A stretch of DNA of 64,000 bases, from positions 510,084-574,083 of the forward strand of contig JAUILU010000002.1 of NCBI GenBank assembly GCA_030432905.1, given 5' to 3'. Position numbers and translations under genes: made by a program. This stretch comes from Phycisphaerae bacterium. Its GTDB lineage: Bacteria > Planctomycetota > Phycisphaerae > Phycisphaerales > UBA1924. The notes under the pieces were generated by a model. That model ran no database searches. It saw only the letters and a list, made by a program, of their open reading frames with translations, and had not been told where the DNA came from. Below are positions 35,172 through 45,371 of the stretch, in pieces. How positions within the stretch are numbered: position 1 is the first letter of the stretch; the number at the start of each line of letters is the position of its first letter.

Positions 35172-35271
35172 GCGAAACTGATGATCCGGGTGTCCAAATG
35201 GAACGTTTGGGGCCCGGCCGAGGTATCTTTATAGGAACAAGGGCCGACTCGGCCCGAGCAAAGGAGCCGGT

Positions 35272-36675
35272 TTGCGCGGACTTCGCACATCTCGGAATCC
35301 CGTTCAGCGGGGCGCGATCAGCAGGACATACGTGTCGCTGCTCGCAGGCGGTGTGCTCGCGCTCGCGCTCTTGGTGGCGTGGTCGTGCAAGACGACGCGC
35401 ACCGGGTTCGTGCCGGCGAATCATGTCGCGAACTCGATCGAGATCTCGAGTGTGGACGGCGTGGGCTCTCGCCCCGAGCCGATGATCCGCGTGCGCATCG
35501 CCAATCAGACCAAAGAGATAGAACTCGCGGGCAAAGGCCCGTGGCTCGTCGCGGTCGCCGGCGCGCGATCAGGCGAAGTGATGAACGGTCCAGTCACAAT
35601 CAACGCTTCCAGCGGCGGCATCCGTCTGACCGATCGCGGGGGCCACGTCCGGGGATTCGGGCCGGGCACTGTTGTGTACGCCGGCCCTGTCGTTGGACCA
35701 CGTGCAGAGTCGGGTCAGGAGATTGTCTCCGTGGGCCGGACCCGTTACCCCGGCACGCTCCGCCTGCACCCGCGAGCGGATGCGGGCGACGATGTGTTCG
35801 ATGTGGTGAACGTGGTGGAGCTTGAGCGCTACATCCCCGGCGTGATCGCCAAGGAGTTGCTGCCGTACTGGGACGAGACCGCGTTCATGGCCCAGGCCGT
35901 GGCGGCGCGGACGTTCGCGCTCTCGCGCCGGGAGTCTGCAAGGGCGTCAGGCCGGTGGTACGACGTTGACGACTCGACCAGCGATCAGGTCTACGGCGGG
36001 CTGACCGGGCTCCGTGTCGCGGTTCGCGCTTCCGAAGCGACGCGCGGCGTTGTGCTGACCGAATCGGGAAGGCTCGCGGGCGCGTACTACTCGAGCACCT
36101 GCGGCGGCAAGCCGGCGCTGGCCGAGGAGATCTGGCCCTCGGATACGCCGACCATCCGCAAAGTCGCGTTCAACGCCGAGCCCGCGACGCAAGGCGTCAG
36201 GCAACGCGACGTCCTCTGCGACTCGGCGCCGCTCTACGAGTGGGAGATCGCACGGCGCACCGGCGACCTGAGCGACCGGATCCGCGCCTGGGCGAAGGCC
36301 AACGACCACGACGCACGCAAGCTGGGCACACTGGCGAAGATCGTCGTCGCGAAGCGTTCGCCCAACGGCAGGGCGCTCGCGTTCGAGCTGACCGACACCG
36401 CGGGCAAGACCGCGATTATGACAGCCGAGCGTTTCAGGAACGCGTGCAACAGCTCGCAGCGCGGGCTGAGCGATGTGTCGCCGATCGCGGTGCTGTACAG
36501 CGGCGACGTGACCGTCGAAGTCGGCAGGCGCGCCACGCGGTTCAAGGGGCACGGCTTTGGCCACGGCGTCGGGCTCTGTCAGTACTGCGCCCAAGCGATG
36601 GCCAGCCGGGGCGACGACTGGCGCAAGCTGCTCGGCGCGTTCTACCCGGATGCCGAGCTGATCCGCATCTACTAG
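35272..36675 (+). CDS. SpoIID/LytB-domain protein, predicted peptidoglycan lytic transglycosylase
   Basis: The product has 467 residues from a TTG start with AAGGAG at 35261-35266. A membrane anchor comes first (LLAGGVLALALLVAWSC, with Cys placed like a lipoprotein site). Then come strand-rich SpoIID N-domain repeats. The core is VELERYIPGVIAKELLPYW...AQAVAARTFALSR, YYSSTCGGKPALAEEIW and GHGFGHGVGLCQYCAQAMA. In B. subtilis SpoIID the Glu of the first block is catalytic and cuts stem-less glycan. This is a non-sporulating lineage, so a general wall-remodelling role is more likely. Nearby murE, murF and mraY fit this. Confidence 0.9.
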   Translation: MRGLRTSRNPVQRGAISRTYVSLLAGGVLALALLVAWSCKTTRTGFVPANHVANSIEISSVDGVGSRPEPMIRVRIANQTKEIELAGKGPWLVAVAGARSGEVMNGPVTINASSGGIRLTDRGGHVRGFGPGTVVYAGPVVGPRAESGQEIVSVGRTRYPGTLRLHPRADAGDDVFDVVNVVELERYIPGVIAKELLPYWDETAFMAQAVAARTFALSRRESARASGRWYDVDDSTSDQVYGGLTGLRVAVRASEATRGVVLTESGRLAGAYYSSTCGGKPALAEEIWPSDTPTIRKVAFNAEPATQGVRQRDVLCDSAPLYEWEIARRTGDLSDRIRAWAKANDHDARKLGTLAKIVVAKRSPNGRALAFELTDTAGKTAIMTAERFRNACNSSQRGLSDVSPIAVLYSGDVTVEVGRRATRFKGHGFGHGVGLCQYCAQAMASRGDDWRKLLGAFYPDAELIRIY

Positions 36676-36688
36676 TTACAAACTTGTG

Positions 36689-37009
36689 TTAGAGCAGCAG
36701 GTCGATGAGCCGACCCGTCATCAGGTCGCTCGGGATCTCGTAGCTGATCTCGACCTTGCGGACGGTTTCCTCGTGGATCGGTTCCGGTTCGATCTTCGTC
36801 GGCGTGCGCTCGGGTTCCTCGGGCTCTGGTTTGCGGAGTTTTTCGGGCAGATCGTGCTGAACACTAAAAAGCTCGACGGTGTCGGCCTCGCGGTTGCGTT
36901 TGTGGAGGTACTCGTCGAACGGGATCGGAAGCTCAGCGCACCGGCCAGCCGCGACCTGCCGGTGGCAGGGCTCGACGGTGCGGTCGTAGTGTGCGGGTAT
37001 CGGCTTCAC
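36689..37009 (-). CDS. Small hypothetical protein, acidic/proline-rich
   Basis: This is a frame of 106 codons from a likely GTG at 37009 to TAA at 36689-36691. Third positions are strongly G/C like real genes here, most clearly in the last 40 codons. An N-terminal part with two Cys (VEPCHRQVAAGRC) leads to FDEYLHKRNREADTVELF. A linker of Glu, Pro and Lys follows (KPEPEEPERTPTKIEPEP), then an ending SYEIPSDLMTGRLIDLLL. No signal peptide or membrane helix is evident. The start is uncertain: no ribosome site is seen, and the frame stays open upstream. Function unknown. Confidence 0.5.
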   Translation of the reverse strand: MKPIPAHYDRTVEPCHRQVAAGRCAELPIPFDEYLHKRNREADTVELFSVQHDLPEKLRKPEPEEPERTPTKIEPEPIHEETVRKVEISYEIPSDLMTGRLIDLLL

Positions 37010-37182
37010 AGGACAAACACAGATGCCAACCGCGTGCCGGGGGCGTCGGTCCTGTAATCTCGCGTTGTCCGGGGCACAGCGGCGGCAGAGCCGGAATCGG
37101 TCGCCCTTCCAGCCGGCCCTGTTGCTTCTTGGCAACACGCCGCGTTGGATGCAGCGGACACCGAGCAAGGAGAGGCTGCCGC

Positions 37183-38241
37183 GTGCGGACTGATGAGCTG
37201 GACTTTGAACTGCCGGAGGAGCTGATCGCAAGATCGCCCGCGGACCCGCGCGACTCGGCGAGGCTGTTGGTGGTCAGCCGATCGGATGATTCGGTCCTGC
37301 ATCACGCGCACGTGCGCGACCTGCCAAGGTTTCTCTCGCCCGGCGACGCGATGGTGTTCAACACGACCCGCGTGATCCCCGCGAGGTTCGCGGGCGTGAA
37401 CCTCGACACGGGCGGCAAGGTCACCGGGCTCTACATCGAACAGGGCGAAAGCGCAAGTGAGTGGCGCGTCCTGCTGAAGATGCGTCGGCACAGGCCCGGC
37501 GTGCGTGTCCGGCTCGGTGATGAAGCCGATGGCGTGGTGCTGGAACTCATCGAGCGTGCTTCCGACGACGGCGTGTGGCGCGTGCGTGTTATCGAGGCGG
37601 CGGGGGGGCTAGAGAGCGTCGGGCTTGTGCCCTTGCCGCCGTACATCTTGGCTGCGCGGAGGCACGCGGGCGAGGCGGAAGACCGGGCGGAAGACGTCCA
37701 GCGGTACCAGACGGTCTACGCGGACGAGCCGGGCAGTGTCGCGGCACCGACCGCCGGGCTGCACTTCACGGATGAGCTCCTGGCCAGACTCAAAGCCGAC
37801 GGCGTCGAGAGGCTGGACGTCACGCTGCACGTCGGGCGCGGCACGTTCCAGCCCGTCGAGGCGGACGAACTCGAAGACCACCCGATGCACAGCGAGCGAT
37901 GCCGGATGGACGAGGCGACGTACCGGAAGCTCGCCGGGGTGCGCACGAGCGGGGGGCGGGTGATCCCGGTCGGCTCGACGAGCTGCCGAACCATCGAGTC
38001 GTTCGCCGCGCAGGGCGGGGGCGGGGAGATGGACACCGACATCCTGATCTCGCCCGGCTACCAGTGGCGGCTGACGGATGGGCTGATGACCAACTTCCAT
38101 CTGCCAAGGTCAACCCTGATCGCGATGGTGGCGGCTCTGTTCCCGGGCGGCGCTGACCGTGTTCGGGAGATATATGCCGAGGCGATTTCACAGCGGTACC
38201 GGTTCTTTAGTTACGGCGACGCGATGCTGATCCTGCCGTGA
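37183..38241 (+). CDS. queA: S-adenosylmethionine:tRNA ribosyltransferase-isomerase
   Basis: QueA adds the cyclopentenediol-forming ribosyl group to preQ1 in tRNA, the last-but-one step to queuosine. I use the GTG at 37183, preceded by AAGGAGAGG, giving MRTDELDFELPEELIARSPA, a standard QueA opening. The 352-residue protein has DARLLVV-like SARLLVVSRSD, GDAMVFNTTRVIPARF, AAPTAGLHFT near residue 187, HVGRGTFQPV and DGLMTNFHLPRSTLIAMVAA. All key blocks are present and length matches the family. No tgt or queG is adjacent. murE follows 63 bases later. Confidence 0.96.
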   Translation: MRTDELDFELPEELIARSPADPRDSARLLVVSRSDDSVLHHAHVRDLPRFLSPGDAMVFNTTRVIPARFAGVNLDTGGKVTGLYIEQGESASEWRVLLKMRRHRPGVRVRLGDEADGVVLELIERASDDGVWRVRVIEAAGGLESVGLVPLPPYILAARRHAGEAEDRAEDVQRYQTVYADEPGSVAAPTAGLHFTDELLARLKADGVERLDVTLHVGRGTFQPVEADELEDHPMHSERCRMDEATYRKLAGVRTSGGRVIPVGSTSCRTIESFAAQGGGGEMDTDILISPGYQWRLTDGLMTNFHLPRSTLIAMVAALFPGGADRVREIYAEAISQRYRFFSYGDAMLILP

Positions 38242-38304
38242 CGCGCGTGCGAGTATGATCGCACCGCGGGCCGTCACGGAGGCAGGCCGGCGCAGGGGCA
38301 CCGG

Positions 38305-39809
<1,505 letters not shown>

Positions 39810-39813
<4 letters not shown>

Positions 39814-41243
39814 CGTTCTTCACGCCTGAGAATATTCGTTCAGCCGTCGGCGGCGTGTTCCGCACAAGGCCCGGTGTTTCCAGCCTCTCGGGCGGTGTGG
39901 GCATCGACACACGCACACTCAAGCCCGGCCAGATTTTCGCGGCCTTCAAGGGCGAACACACCGACGGGCACGCGTACCTCAAGCAGGCACGGGCCGCGGG
40001 CAGCACGCTCGCAATCGTCGAAGCGGGCGCGGCGCTGCCGGGCGATGTGCCCGAGGACATGACGCTCATCGAGGTCGAGTCCACTCGCGCGGCTCTCGGC
40101 AAAATGGCCACCGCGTACCGCAAGACTTTTAGCTCAACTCGCGTCATCGCGGTCACGGGTTCCAACGGCAAGACCACGACCGTCCGGCTGATCGACCATG
40201 TGCTCGGCTCAGTGATGCAGGGCTCGGCTTCGATCAAGAGCTACAACAACGACATCGGATTGCCGCTGACGATCCTGGGCGCGAAACCCAACGACAAGTA
40301 CGTCGTCTGCGAACTGGGCATGAGCGCGCCGGGCGAGGTCGCGCAGCTGGCGCAGATCGCAACGCCCGACATCGGCGTGATCACAAGCGTGGGCCTTGCG
40401 CACCTCGAACGCTTCGACGGGCCAGGGGGCATCGCGAAAGAGAAGGCTTCGATCCTGCAGGGGCTGGCGCCGGGCGGGCTGGGTGTGGTGTCGGCGGACT
40501 CTGCGGGGCTTGCCGAGCTGATGCCGCCCAACGCGCAGCTTGTCCGGTTCGGTCTGAGCGAAGACGCGGACCTGCGCGTGATGGACATCGAGGAGCACGC
40601 GGGCGGGCTCTCGTTCTCGACCAACGGCGGCCAGCGGTACGAGCTCGGCCTGCTTGGAAGGCACAACGCGATCAACGCCGCCGCGGCGATCGCGGTGGCG
40701 CGCCGGCTCGGCATGCAAGAAGGCGACATCGCGCAGGCGCTGGCCTCGGCGCGCGGGCCCGAGATGAGGCTCGACCGCCGGCGGATCGGCGAGATCGAGA
40801 TCATCAACGATGCCTACAACGCCAACCCGGACTCGGTCCGCGCCGCCGTTGGGACGCTCGGGTCGGTCGCCAGCAAGGCCAAGCGGCGGGTGCTCGTCCT
40901 GGGCGAGATGCTCGAACTCGGTGAGTCGGCGAGCAGGCTCCACGAGGAGATCGGCGGAGCGATCGCCGAGCAGATCCGCGCGGGCACGGGGCCCGATTTG
41001 GTCGTGCTGGTGGGGGAACTGGCCCATCACGCGCAAGCGCCGATCATCAATGAACTTGGAAAGGCGGCCGTCGTGCTGGAGTCAAAGACGGGCGACGGCC
41101 GATCCATCGCTAAGAGACTCGTCCCGGGCGATGCCGTGCTGCTCAAAGGGTCGCGTTCGGTCGGCCTGGAACGCGTGGCGCACGCCGTCCAGCTGGATAC
41201 TCAGATTCCCGAGGCTTCGGCCGAGTTGGCGAAAGAAGACTAG
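39810..41243 (+). CDS. murF: MurF, UDP-MurNAc-pentapeptide synthetase
   Basis: MurF joins D-Ala-D-Ala to the UDP-MurNAc-tripeptide. I choose the ATG at 39810, overlapping the murE stop, over a GTG 13 codons earlier. The 477-residue protein has an N-terminal uridine-binding domain (SGGVGIDTRTLKPGQIFAAFKGEHTDGH), ATP loop AVTGSNGKTTTVRLI near residue 115, and SYNNDIGLPLTIL, which is typical of MurF. It continues with ELGMSAPGEVAQL and INDAYNANPDSVRAAV. It lies between murE and mraY, five bases before the latter. Confidence 0.97.
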
Positions 41244-41248
41244 CAACA

Positions 41249-42430
41249 TTGCTCTATTGGCTCCTCGAACAGTTCCGGTCTTCGCTCGACAAGACAACGA
41301 TCTTCGGTGATTTCACTCTGTACTCGCTCGTCCGCCTGCTCGACGAACTCGAGTTCCGAACGCTCGCCGCGGCGGGCATCGCGTTCCTGTTCGTGCTCTG
41401 CTTCGGACCGATGACGATCGCCAGGCTCCGCGCGATGAAGATCGGCGACACCGGGATCACCGACGCCGCGGCTCTCCGCAAGCACGCCGAGAGCAAGGCC
41501 AACGTCCCGACCATGGGCGGCGTGCTCATCGTCGGCGCGATCTTCACGAGCGTGTTTCTGCTGGCCGACATCACCGAGGCCTACGTCTACATGGCGCTCA
41601 TCCTGCTCATCTGGATGGCGGTCGTGGGCGGCGCGGACGACTGGCTCAAGCTCACCGCGGTCCGCCGGGGCGACGGCAGGCAGGGGCTTCACGCGTGGGA
41701 GAAGCTCGTCTTCCAGCTCGGCATCGCCACGCTCATCGGTGTGTTCGCCTACAACCAGGGCGACGGACGCGAGCACCTGACGCACGTCCTGAACCTGCCG
41801 CTGCAGAGCACGTACAAGGGCACTTCGTACACGCTCAGCGAATCGCTCGTGTACCTGTCCAAGCCGTTCTATGTGTTCATCACCGTGATGATGATCGCCG
41901 GGCTCTCCAACGCCGTGAACATCTCCGACGGCATGGACGGCCTTTCCAGCGGTCTTGTTGTCATCGTCTCGATCGGACTGCTGGTGCTGACACTGATCGC
42001 CGGGCAGGACGTGTGGGCGCAGCGGATGCGTGTTCCGCACATCGAGAACTCGGGCGAGCTTGCGGTGATCGTGGGCGCGATGGTCGGCGCGTGCCTGGGG
42101 TTCTTGTGGTGGAACTGCTCGCCGGCGCAGGTGTTCATGGGCGACACGGGCTCGCTGACACTCGGTGCGCTTGTGGGCTACATCGCCGTCGTCATCAGGC
42201 AGGAAGTGCTCGTCCTGATGATGTGCGGCGTGTTCCTGATCGAGATCGGGTCGGTCGTTCTGCAAGTCGGCTACTTCAAATCAACGGGCGGCAAGCGCAT
42301 CTTCCGCTGCGCGCCGTACCACCATCACCTGCACCTCGGCGGCTGGCGCGAGCAGCAGGTCGTCGCGAGGCTGTGGATTGTGGGCGTGGTGCTCGTGATT
42401 GTCGCGCTGGGCATGCTCAAGGTCCGCTGA
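41249..42430 (+). CDS. mraY: MraY, phospho-MurNAc-pentapeptide translocase
   Basis: MraY makes lipid I from UDP-MurNAc-pentapeptide and undecaprenyl phosphate. The 393-residue membrane protein starts with TTG at 41249, giving MLYWLLEQF, similar to the E. coli opening. About ten helices are visible. Catalytic motifs are present: ADDWLKL (Asp-Asp), NAVNISDGMDGLSSGL, GNCSP-like WWNCSPAQVFMGDTGSL, and the APYHHHLHLGGW His cluster. A roughly 40-residue extra loop (GDGREHLTHVLNLPLQSTYKG region) is longer than in E. coli (360 residues). The 3' end faces a minus-strand gene. Confidence 0.96.
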   Translation: MLYWLLEQFRSSLDKTTIFGDFTLYSLVRLLDELEFRTLAAAGIAFLFVLCFGPMTIARLRAMKIGDTGITDAAALRKHAESKANVPTMGGVLIVGAIFTSVFLLADITEAYVYMALILLIWMAVVGGADDWLKLTAVRRGDGRQGLHAWEKLVFQLGIATLIGVFAYNQGDGREHLTHVLNLPLQSTYKGTSYTLSESLVYLSKPFYVFITVMMIAGLSNAVNISDGMDGLSSGLVVIVSIGLLVLTLIAGQDVWAQRMRVPHIENSGELAVIVGAMVGACLGFLWWNCSPAQVFMGDTGSLTLGALVGYIAVVIRQEVLVLMMCGVFLIEIGSVVLQVGYFKSTGGKRIFRCAPYHHHLHLGGWREQQVVARLWIVGVVLVIVALGMLKVR

Positions 42431-42448
42431 CCGAGCAAGGGCGGCTGT

Positions 42449-43690
42449 TTAGTCGCCGATGAACACAAGGCCCTGGCTGACGATGAGCTGGTCTTGGATC
42501 GGGCCGAACTCGCCCTCGGTGATCTCAAGCGAGAACGTCTGTTCGCCCTGCAGGTCGATGTTGAGCCGAACGACCGGCGTGTCCGCGTTGATGGTGTGGC
42601 GGGAGACCTCATTGCCGTCGGTGCGGACGGTGAGTTCGAGGTTCCCGAACGCGCGAGCCTTGATAGGGAGGGCCGCGGTCAGCGCGAGCCGTTCCGCGCC
42701 GCGCGGCAGTTGCCATGTTGTTTGCATCGGGCCGGGCATGAAGAGGTCCACGCACCCAAGAGCCGCGAAGCCCTCGGTGTGGGCCACGAGTTCACGCCCG
42801 GTCGATTCTGATTCGAGGTTCACGATCGGGACGAGCGCCCGCGAATCGAAGTTCGCCGCTCTGAGTTCGGCAAGCCCGAAGCTGGTCGCCAAACCGAACG
42901 CGGTCTCGTCGGCCTCGCTTGGCACGCTGCGCCCGAGCGCCGGCGCGATCGGTCTGTCGCGCAGGATGCTCAGCACGATCGATTTCTCGCGTGCGCGCTC
43001 GGTCTCGAGTTGATCGATCGCGAGCACCGAGCCGTCGGCGATCCAGACCTGCGTACCGATCGGTTCCGCTGGGTCGTTGGCCAGCATGATCTGATCAATG
43101 CGCGAGGTTTCGGCTTCGATGACCGTGCCCGACGTGAGTTCGACCGAGGTGTCGATGCCGATGGAGTTGACAAATCCGCGGAGGGTGTCGCCGTTGGTCA
43201 TGAGCACAACGTCGTCGATGTCGGGCGTGAGCGCGGGCGGGATGTTGCCGACCGCGGTGCTGCGCGGCATGGAGATGTACCTGACAACCTCGATCGGCAC
43301 GCCGACGATCCCGAGCCCCGAATGGCTCCACGCGACGATCTCGTCATCAACCGTGATGACCGATGGGCTCCCGGTGAGCCTTTGCCCGTCGGTGAGCGTG
43401 ATCGTGCCGAGGCGCGTGGCGATCGAGCCTCGTGTTTGCAGAGTCGGATCTTCGGTCTGGTCGTGCCATTTGGTCGCGGGCGCGAGCGCCGCGAGCTCGT
43501 CGGTGTTGATGACGAAGTCCTCGCCATCGATGCCGCGGATGGTGATCGTGTCGGTGTTGATGCCGACGATCTCAGCGAGTCTCTGGTTGAGTTCTTTGTC
43601 GATGAGCAGGCGCACAACCGGGTCCTGCGCAGGCTGGGCGCCGCAGGAAGCCGCGATGAGCAGAACCGGGATGGAACGCAGAGGTTTCAC
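42449..43690 (-). CDS. Secreted or lipoprotein with NPCBM-like C-terminal domain
   Basis: The product has 413 residues with a GTG start overlapping the previous stop (GTGA). The N-terminal signal is MKPLRSIPVLLIAASCGAQ, with a possible lipobox at Cys16. The middle part is beta-rich (VVLMTNGDTLRGFVNSIGI, VIEAETSRIDQIMLAND). The end resembles NPCBM/NEW2 carbohydrate-binding modules (ELVAHTEGFAALGCVDLF...LELTVRTDGNEVSRHTI...LEITEGEFG). I am unsure of the fold call. It is the last gene of the seven-gene cluster. A role in binding surface sugars is a reasonable guess. Confidence 0.65.
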   Translation of the reverse strand: MKPLRSIPVLLIAASCGAQPAQDPVVRLLIDKELNQRLAEIVGINTDTITIRGIDGEDFVINTDELAALAPATKWHDQTEDPTLQTRGSIATRLGTITLTDGQRLTGSPSVITVDDEIVAWSHSGLGIVGVPIEVVRYISMPRSTAVGNIPPALTPDIDDVVLMTNGDTLRGFVNSIGIDTSVELTSGTVIEAETSRIDQIMLANDPAEPIGTQVWIADGSVLAIDQLETERAREKSIVLSILRDRPIAPALGRSVPSEADETAFGLATSFGLAELRAANFDSRALVPIVNLESESTGRELVAHTEGFAALGCVDLFMPGPMQTTWQLPRGAERLALTAALPIKARAFGNLELTVRTDGNEVSRHTINADTPVVRLNIDLQGEQTFSLEITEGEFGPIQDQLIVSQGLVFIGD

Positions 43691-44724
43691 TTCTGGAAGA
43701 TCGGCAGATAACGCTTGGGCATTTGCAGAACAATCAGGGCCATCGAGGTTCCGTAGGCCTCGCCCACGCCCCGGTCGTCCCAGAGCCCGTCCGGGCGTTG
43801 TGAGTCAACGAGTTCGTCGCGGGCGGCCGGCCACCACGTGGCCCACCAGTCGCCCCCCGCGAGGTACATGGCCTGCACCGCGTAGTAGTGGCCGTAGAAA
43901 TAGTGCGGGCTGCGCTGGCCCATCCCTTGTCCCGGGAGGCTGGTCTGGATGAGATATCCGAGCCCTGAATCGAGTGCTTTGTCGTCATAGATCCCCGAGT
44001 ACTGGAGGGCCGCGACCCCCGCGGCCGTCCTGGGCCAGGCGCTGTCGCGCGTGCGTAATTGATACCGGAAACCGCCGTCGGGGTTCTGGCATTCCTTGAC
44101 GTATTTGACCGCTTTGTCGATCGTTTCCTTGGAGACCTCGATCCCGGCGTTGCGCGCCGAACGCAGCGCCATCACCTGACAGATCGTGACAGACACGTCC
44201 GCGTCGTTGGGCAGCGGGTTGTACCGCCAGCCGCCCTCTTCGTTCTGTGTGCGTTCGATGAGCCTGATGGCTTTGACGAGCGCTTCGTAGGTGCTGTCGG
44301 CAAGCGGCGTGTCGGACCCGCCGGTCATGCCGTAGACCTCGCCGAGGAAGAGCGCGGCGAACCCGTGGCCGTACATCGGCCCGTTGGCCGCGTCGCCGGC
44401 GATCAGCCCGCTCTCGGATACGTTGTCGAGCACGAATTCGAGCCCGCGCCGGACGTTCTCGCCGTACGCGCCCCGGCCCGGCAGGTTGCCGTCCGCCATC
44501 AGCGCCAGACACGCGAGCGATGTGACCGCAACGTTGTTGGCGTAGCGCCCGTCGCCGAACGAGCCGTTGTCGGTCTGCGTCTCAGCGAGCGCCGCCAGAC
44601 CCTGCTCGACCGCGGTGTCGGACTCGGCGGTGATCTCATTCTCAAGTGCCGCGTTCTCGGCGCCCTGCGCGAGCGAGGGAGCCGAAGCCACGAGCATGAG
44701 CAGCGAAGCAAGCCAACGGATCAT
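43687..44724 (-). CDS. Secreted protein with squalene-cyclase/prenyltransferase-type helical repeats
   Basis: The 345-residue protein has signal peptide MIRWLASLLMLVASAPSLAQ. The body has repeats of the terpenoid-cyclase toroid: ETQTDNGSFGDGRYANN, TQNEEGGWRYNPLPND, ECQNPDGGFRYQL, DSQRPDGLWDDRGVGEAYGTSMAL. The DxDD motif of true squalene-hopene cyclases is absent, and export from the cytoplasm makes terpene cyclisation unlikely. So this is probably a structural or protein-binding use of the fold, as in complement C3-like barrels. ATGA/GTGA overlaps tie it to both neighbours in the DUF58/VWA cluster. Confidence 0.8.
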   Translation of the reverse strand: MIRWLASLLMLVASAPSLAQGAENAALENEITAESDTAVEQGLAALAETQTDNGSFGDGRYANNVAVTSLACLALMADGNLPGRGAYGENVRRGLEFVLDNVSESGLIAGDAANGPMYGHGFAALFLGEVYGMTGGSDTPLADSTYEALVKAIRLIERTQNEEGGWRYNPLPNDADVSVTICQVMALRSARNAGIEVSKETIDKAVKYVKECQNPDGGFRYQLRTRDSAWPRTAAGVAALQYSGIYDDKALDSGLGYLIQTSLPGQGMGQRSPHYFYGHYYAVQAMYLAGGDWWATWWPAARDELVDSQRPDGLWDDRGVGEAYGTSMALIVLQMPKRYLPIFQK

Positions 44725-45371
44725 TCCGACGCCTCCTCGGCGAGCCTGCGGTAGTAGCTCTCGGTCATCGCCTTGTAGAGCGAGCTGTAGCTGTCGCTCG
44801 AACCCTGAAGGAGCGCATCGCGCAGACGTTCGGGGAGGTTGCCCCAGCGCGCGCCGTCGAGCGTGGCCTGCGCGCCCAGCCTCGCGTCCTGCTGGCCCGG
44901 CGCATCGCTCTCGGTCTGGTTGTCGTTGGCGTTGGCCTGGCTCTCGTCGCGGCGCTGCTGGTTGGGTTGCTGCTGTTGTTGCTGCTGCTGATCGGACTGA
45001 CTCGAAGACGACGAAGAGCTCGACTGCTCGCCCGCGCGGTCGATCAGCTCGTCGAGCCGGCGCAGGATGTCTTCTTGCAGGCGCTGGGTGACGATGCCCG
45101 TGTCGGTCGAATCGCTGAGGCGTTTGGCGCTCTCGCGCATGAGGCCGACCGCTTCGAGGAACTCGTCCGCGATCGGTTTCTGCTGCTCGAGCACGCGTTC
45201 AAGCTCCGCGTCCGCGGCATCGGTCTCGGGCTTCTTCTCCTGCTCGTCTTCGCCATCAAGCCCGAGCAGCTCGTCGAGCGTCGGCAGCGGCTCGTCTTCG
45301 GGCTGGGCAGAGACATCCGTGGCGCACAGCAGGCCGGCAAGGAGAGCGGCGACATGGAACTTGCAACTCAT
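44721..45371 (-). CDS. Secreted Gln/Ser-rich coiled-coil protein
   Basis: The 216-residue protein begins with signal peptide MSCKFHVAALLAGLLCATDVSAQ. A helical acidic first half is followed by low-complexity runs of eight Ser and eight Gln in the middle. The C-terminal block WGNLPERLRDALLQGSSDSYSSLYKAM...YYRRLAEEASE looks conserved and recurs, as far as I recall, at the end of similar small proteins in planctomycete VWA clusters. It overlaps both neighbours by four bases. It may pair with the big DUF4175-like protein, which has a similar Gln-rich helical character. Function unknown. Confidence 0.7.
   Translation of the reverse strand: MSCKFHVAALLAGLLCATDVSAQPEDEPLPTLDELLGLDGEDEQEKKPETDAADAELERVLEQQKPIADEFLEAVGLMRESAKRLSDSTDTGIVTQRLQEDILRRLDELIDRAGEQSSSSSSSSQSDQQQQQQQQPNQQRRDESQANANDNQTESDAPGQQDARLGAQATLDGARWGNLPERLRDALLQGSSDSYSSLYKAMTESYYRRLAEEASE

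Noticed and set aside
43687-44724. Squalene-hopene cyclase for hopanoid synthesis
   Set aside because: The protein is exported and about half the length of real cyclases, and the catalytic DxDD motif is absent; only the repeat fold is shared.
44930-45040. CAG/GCT-like repeat as a microsatellite or CRISPR-like array
   Set aside because: It is the coding sequence for Gln and Ser runs inside the Gln-rich protein, without repeat-spacer structure.
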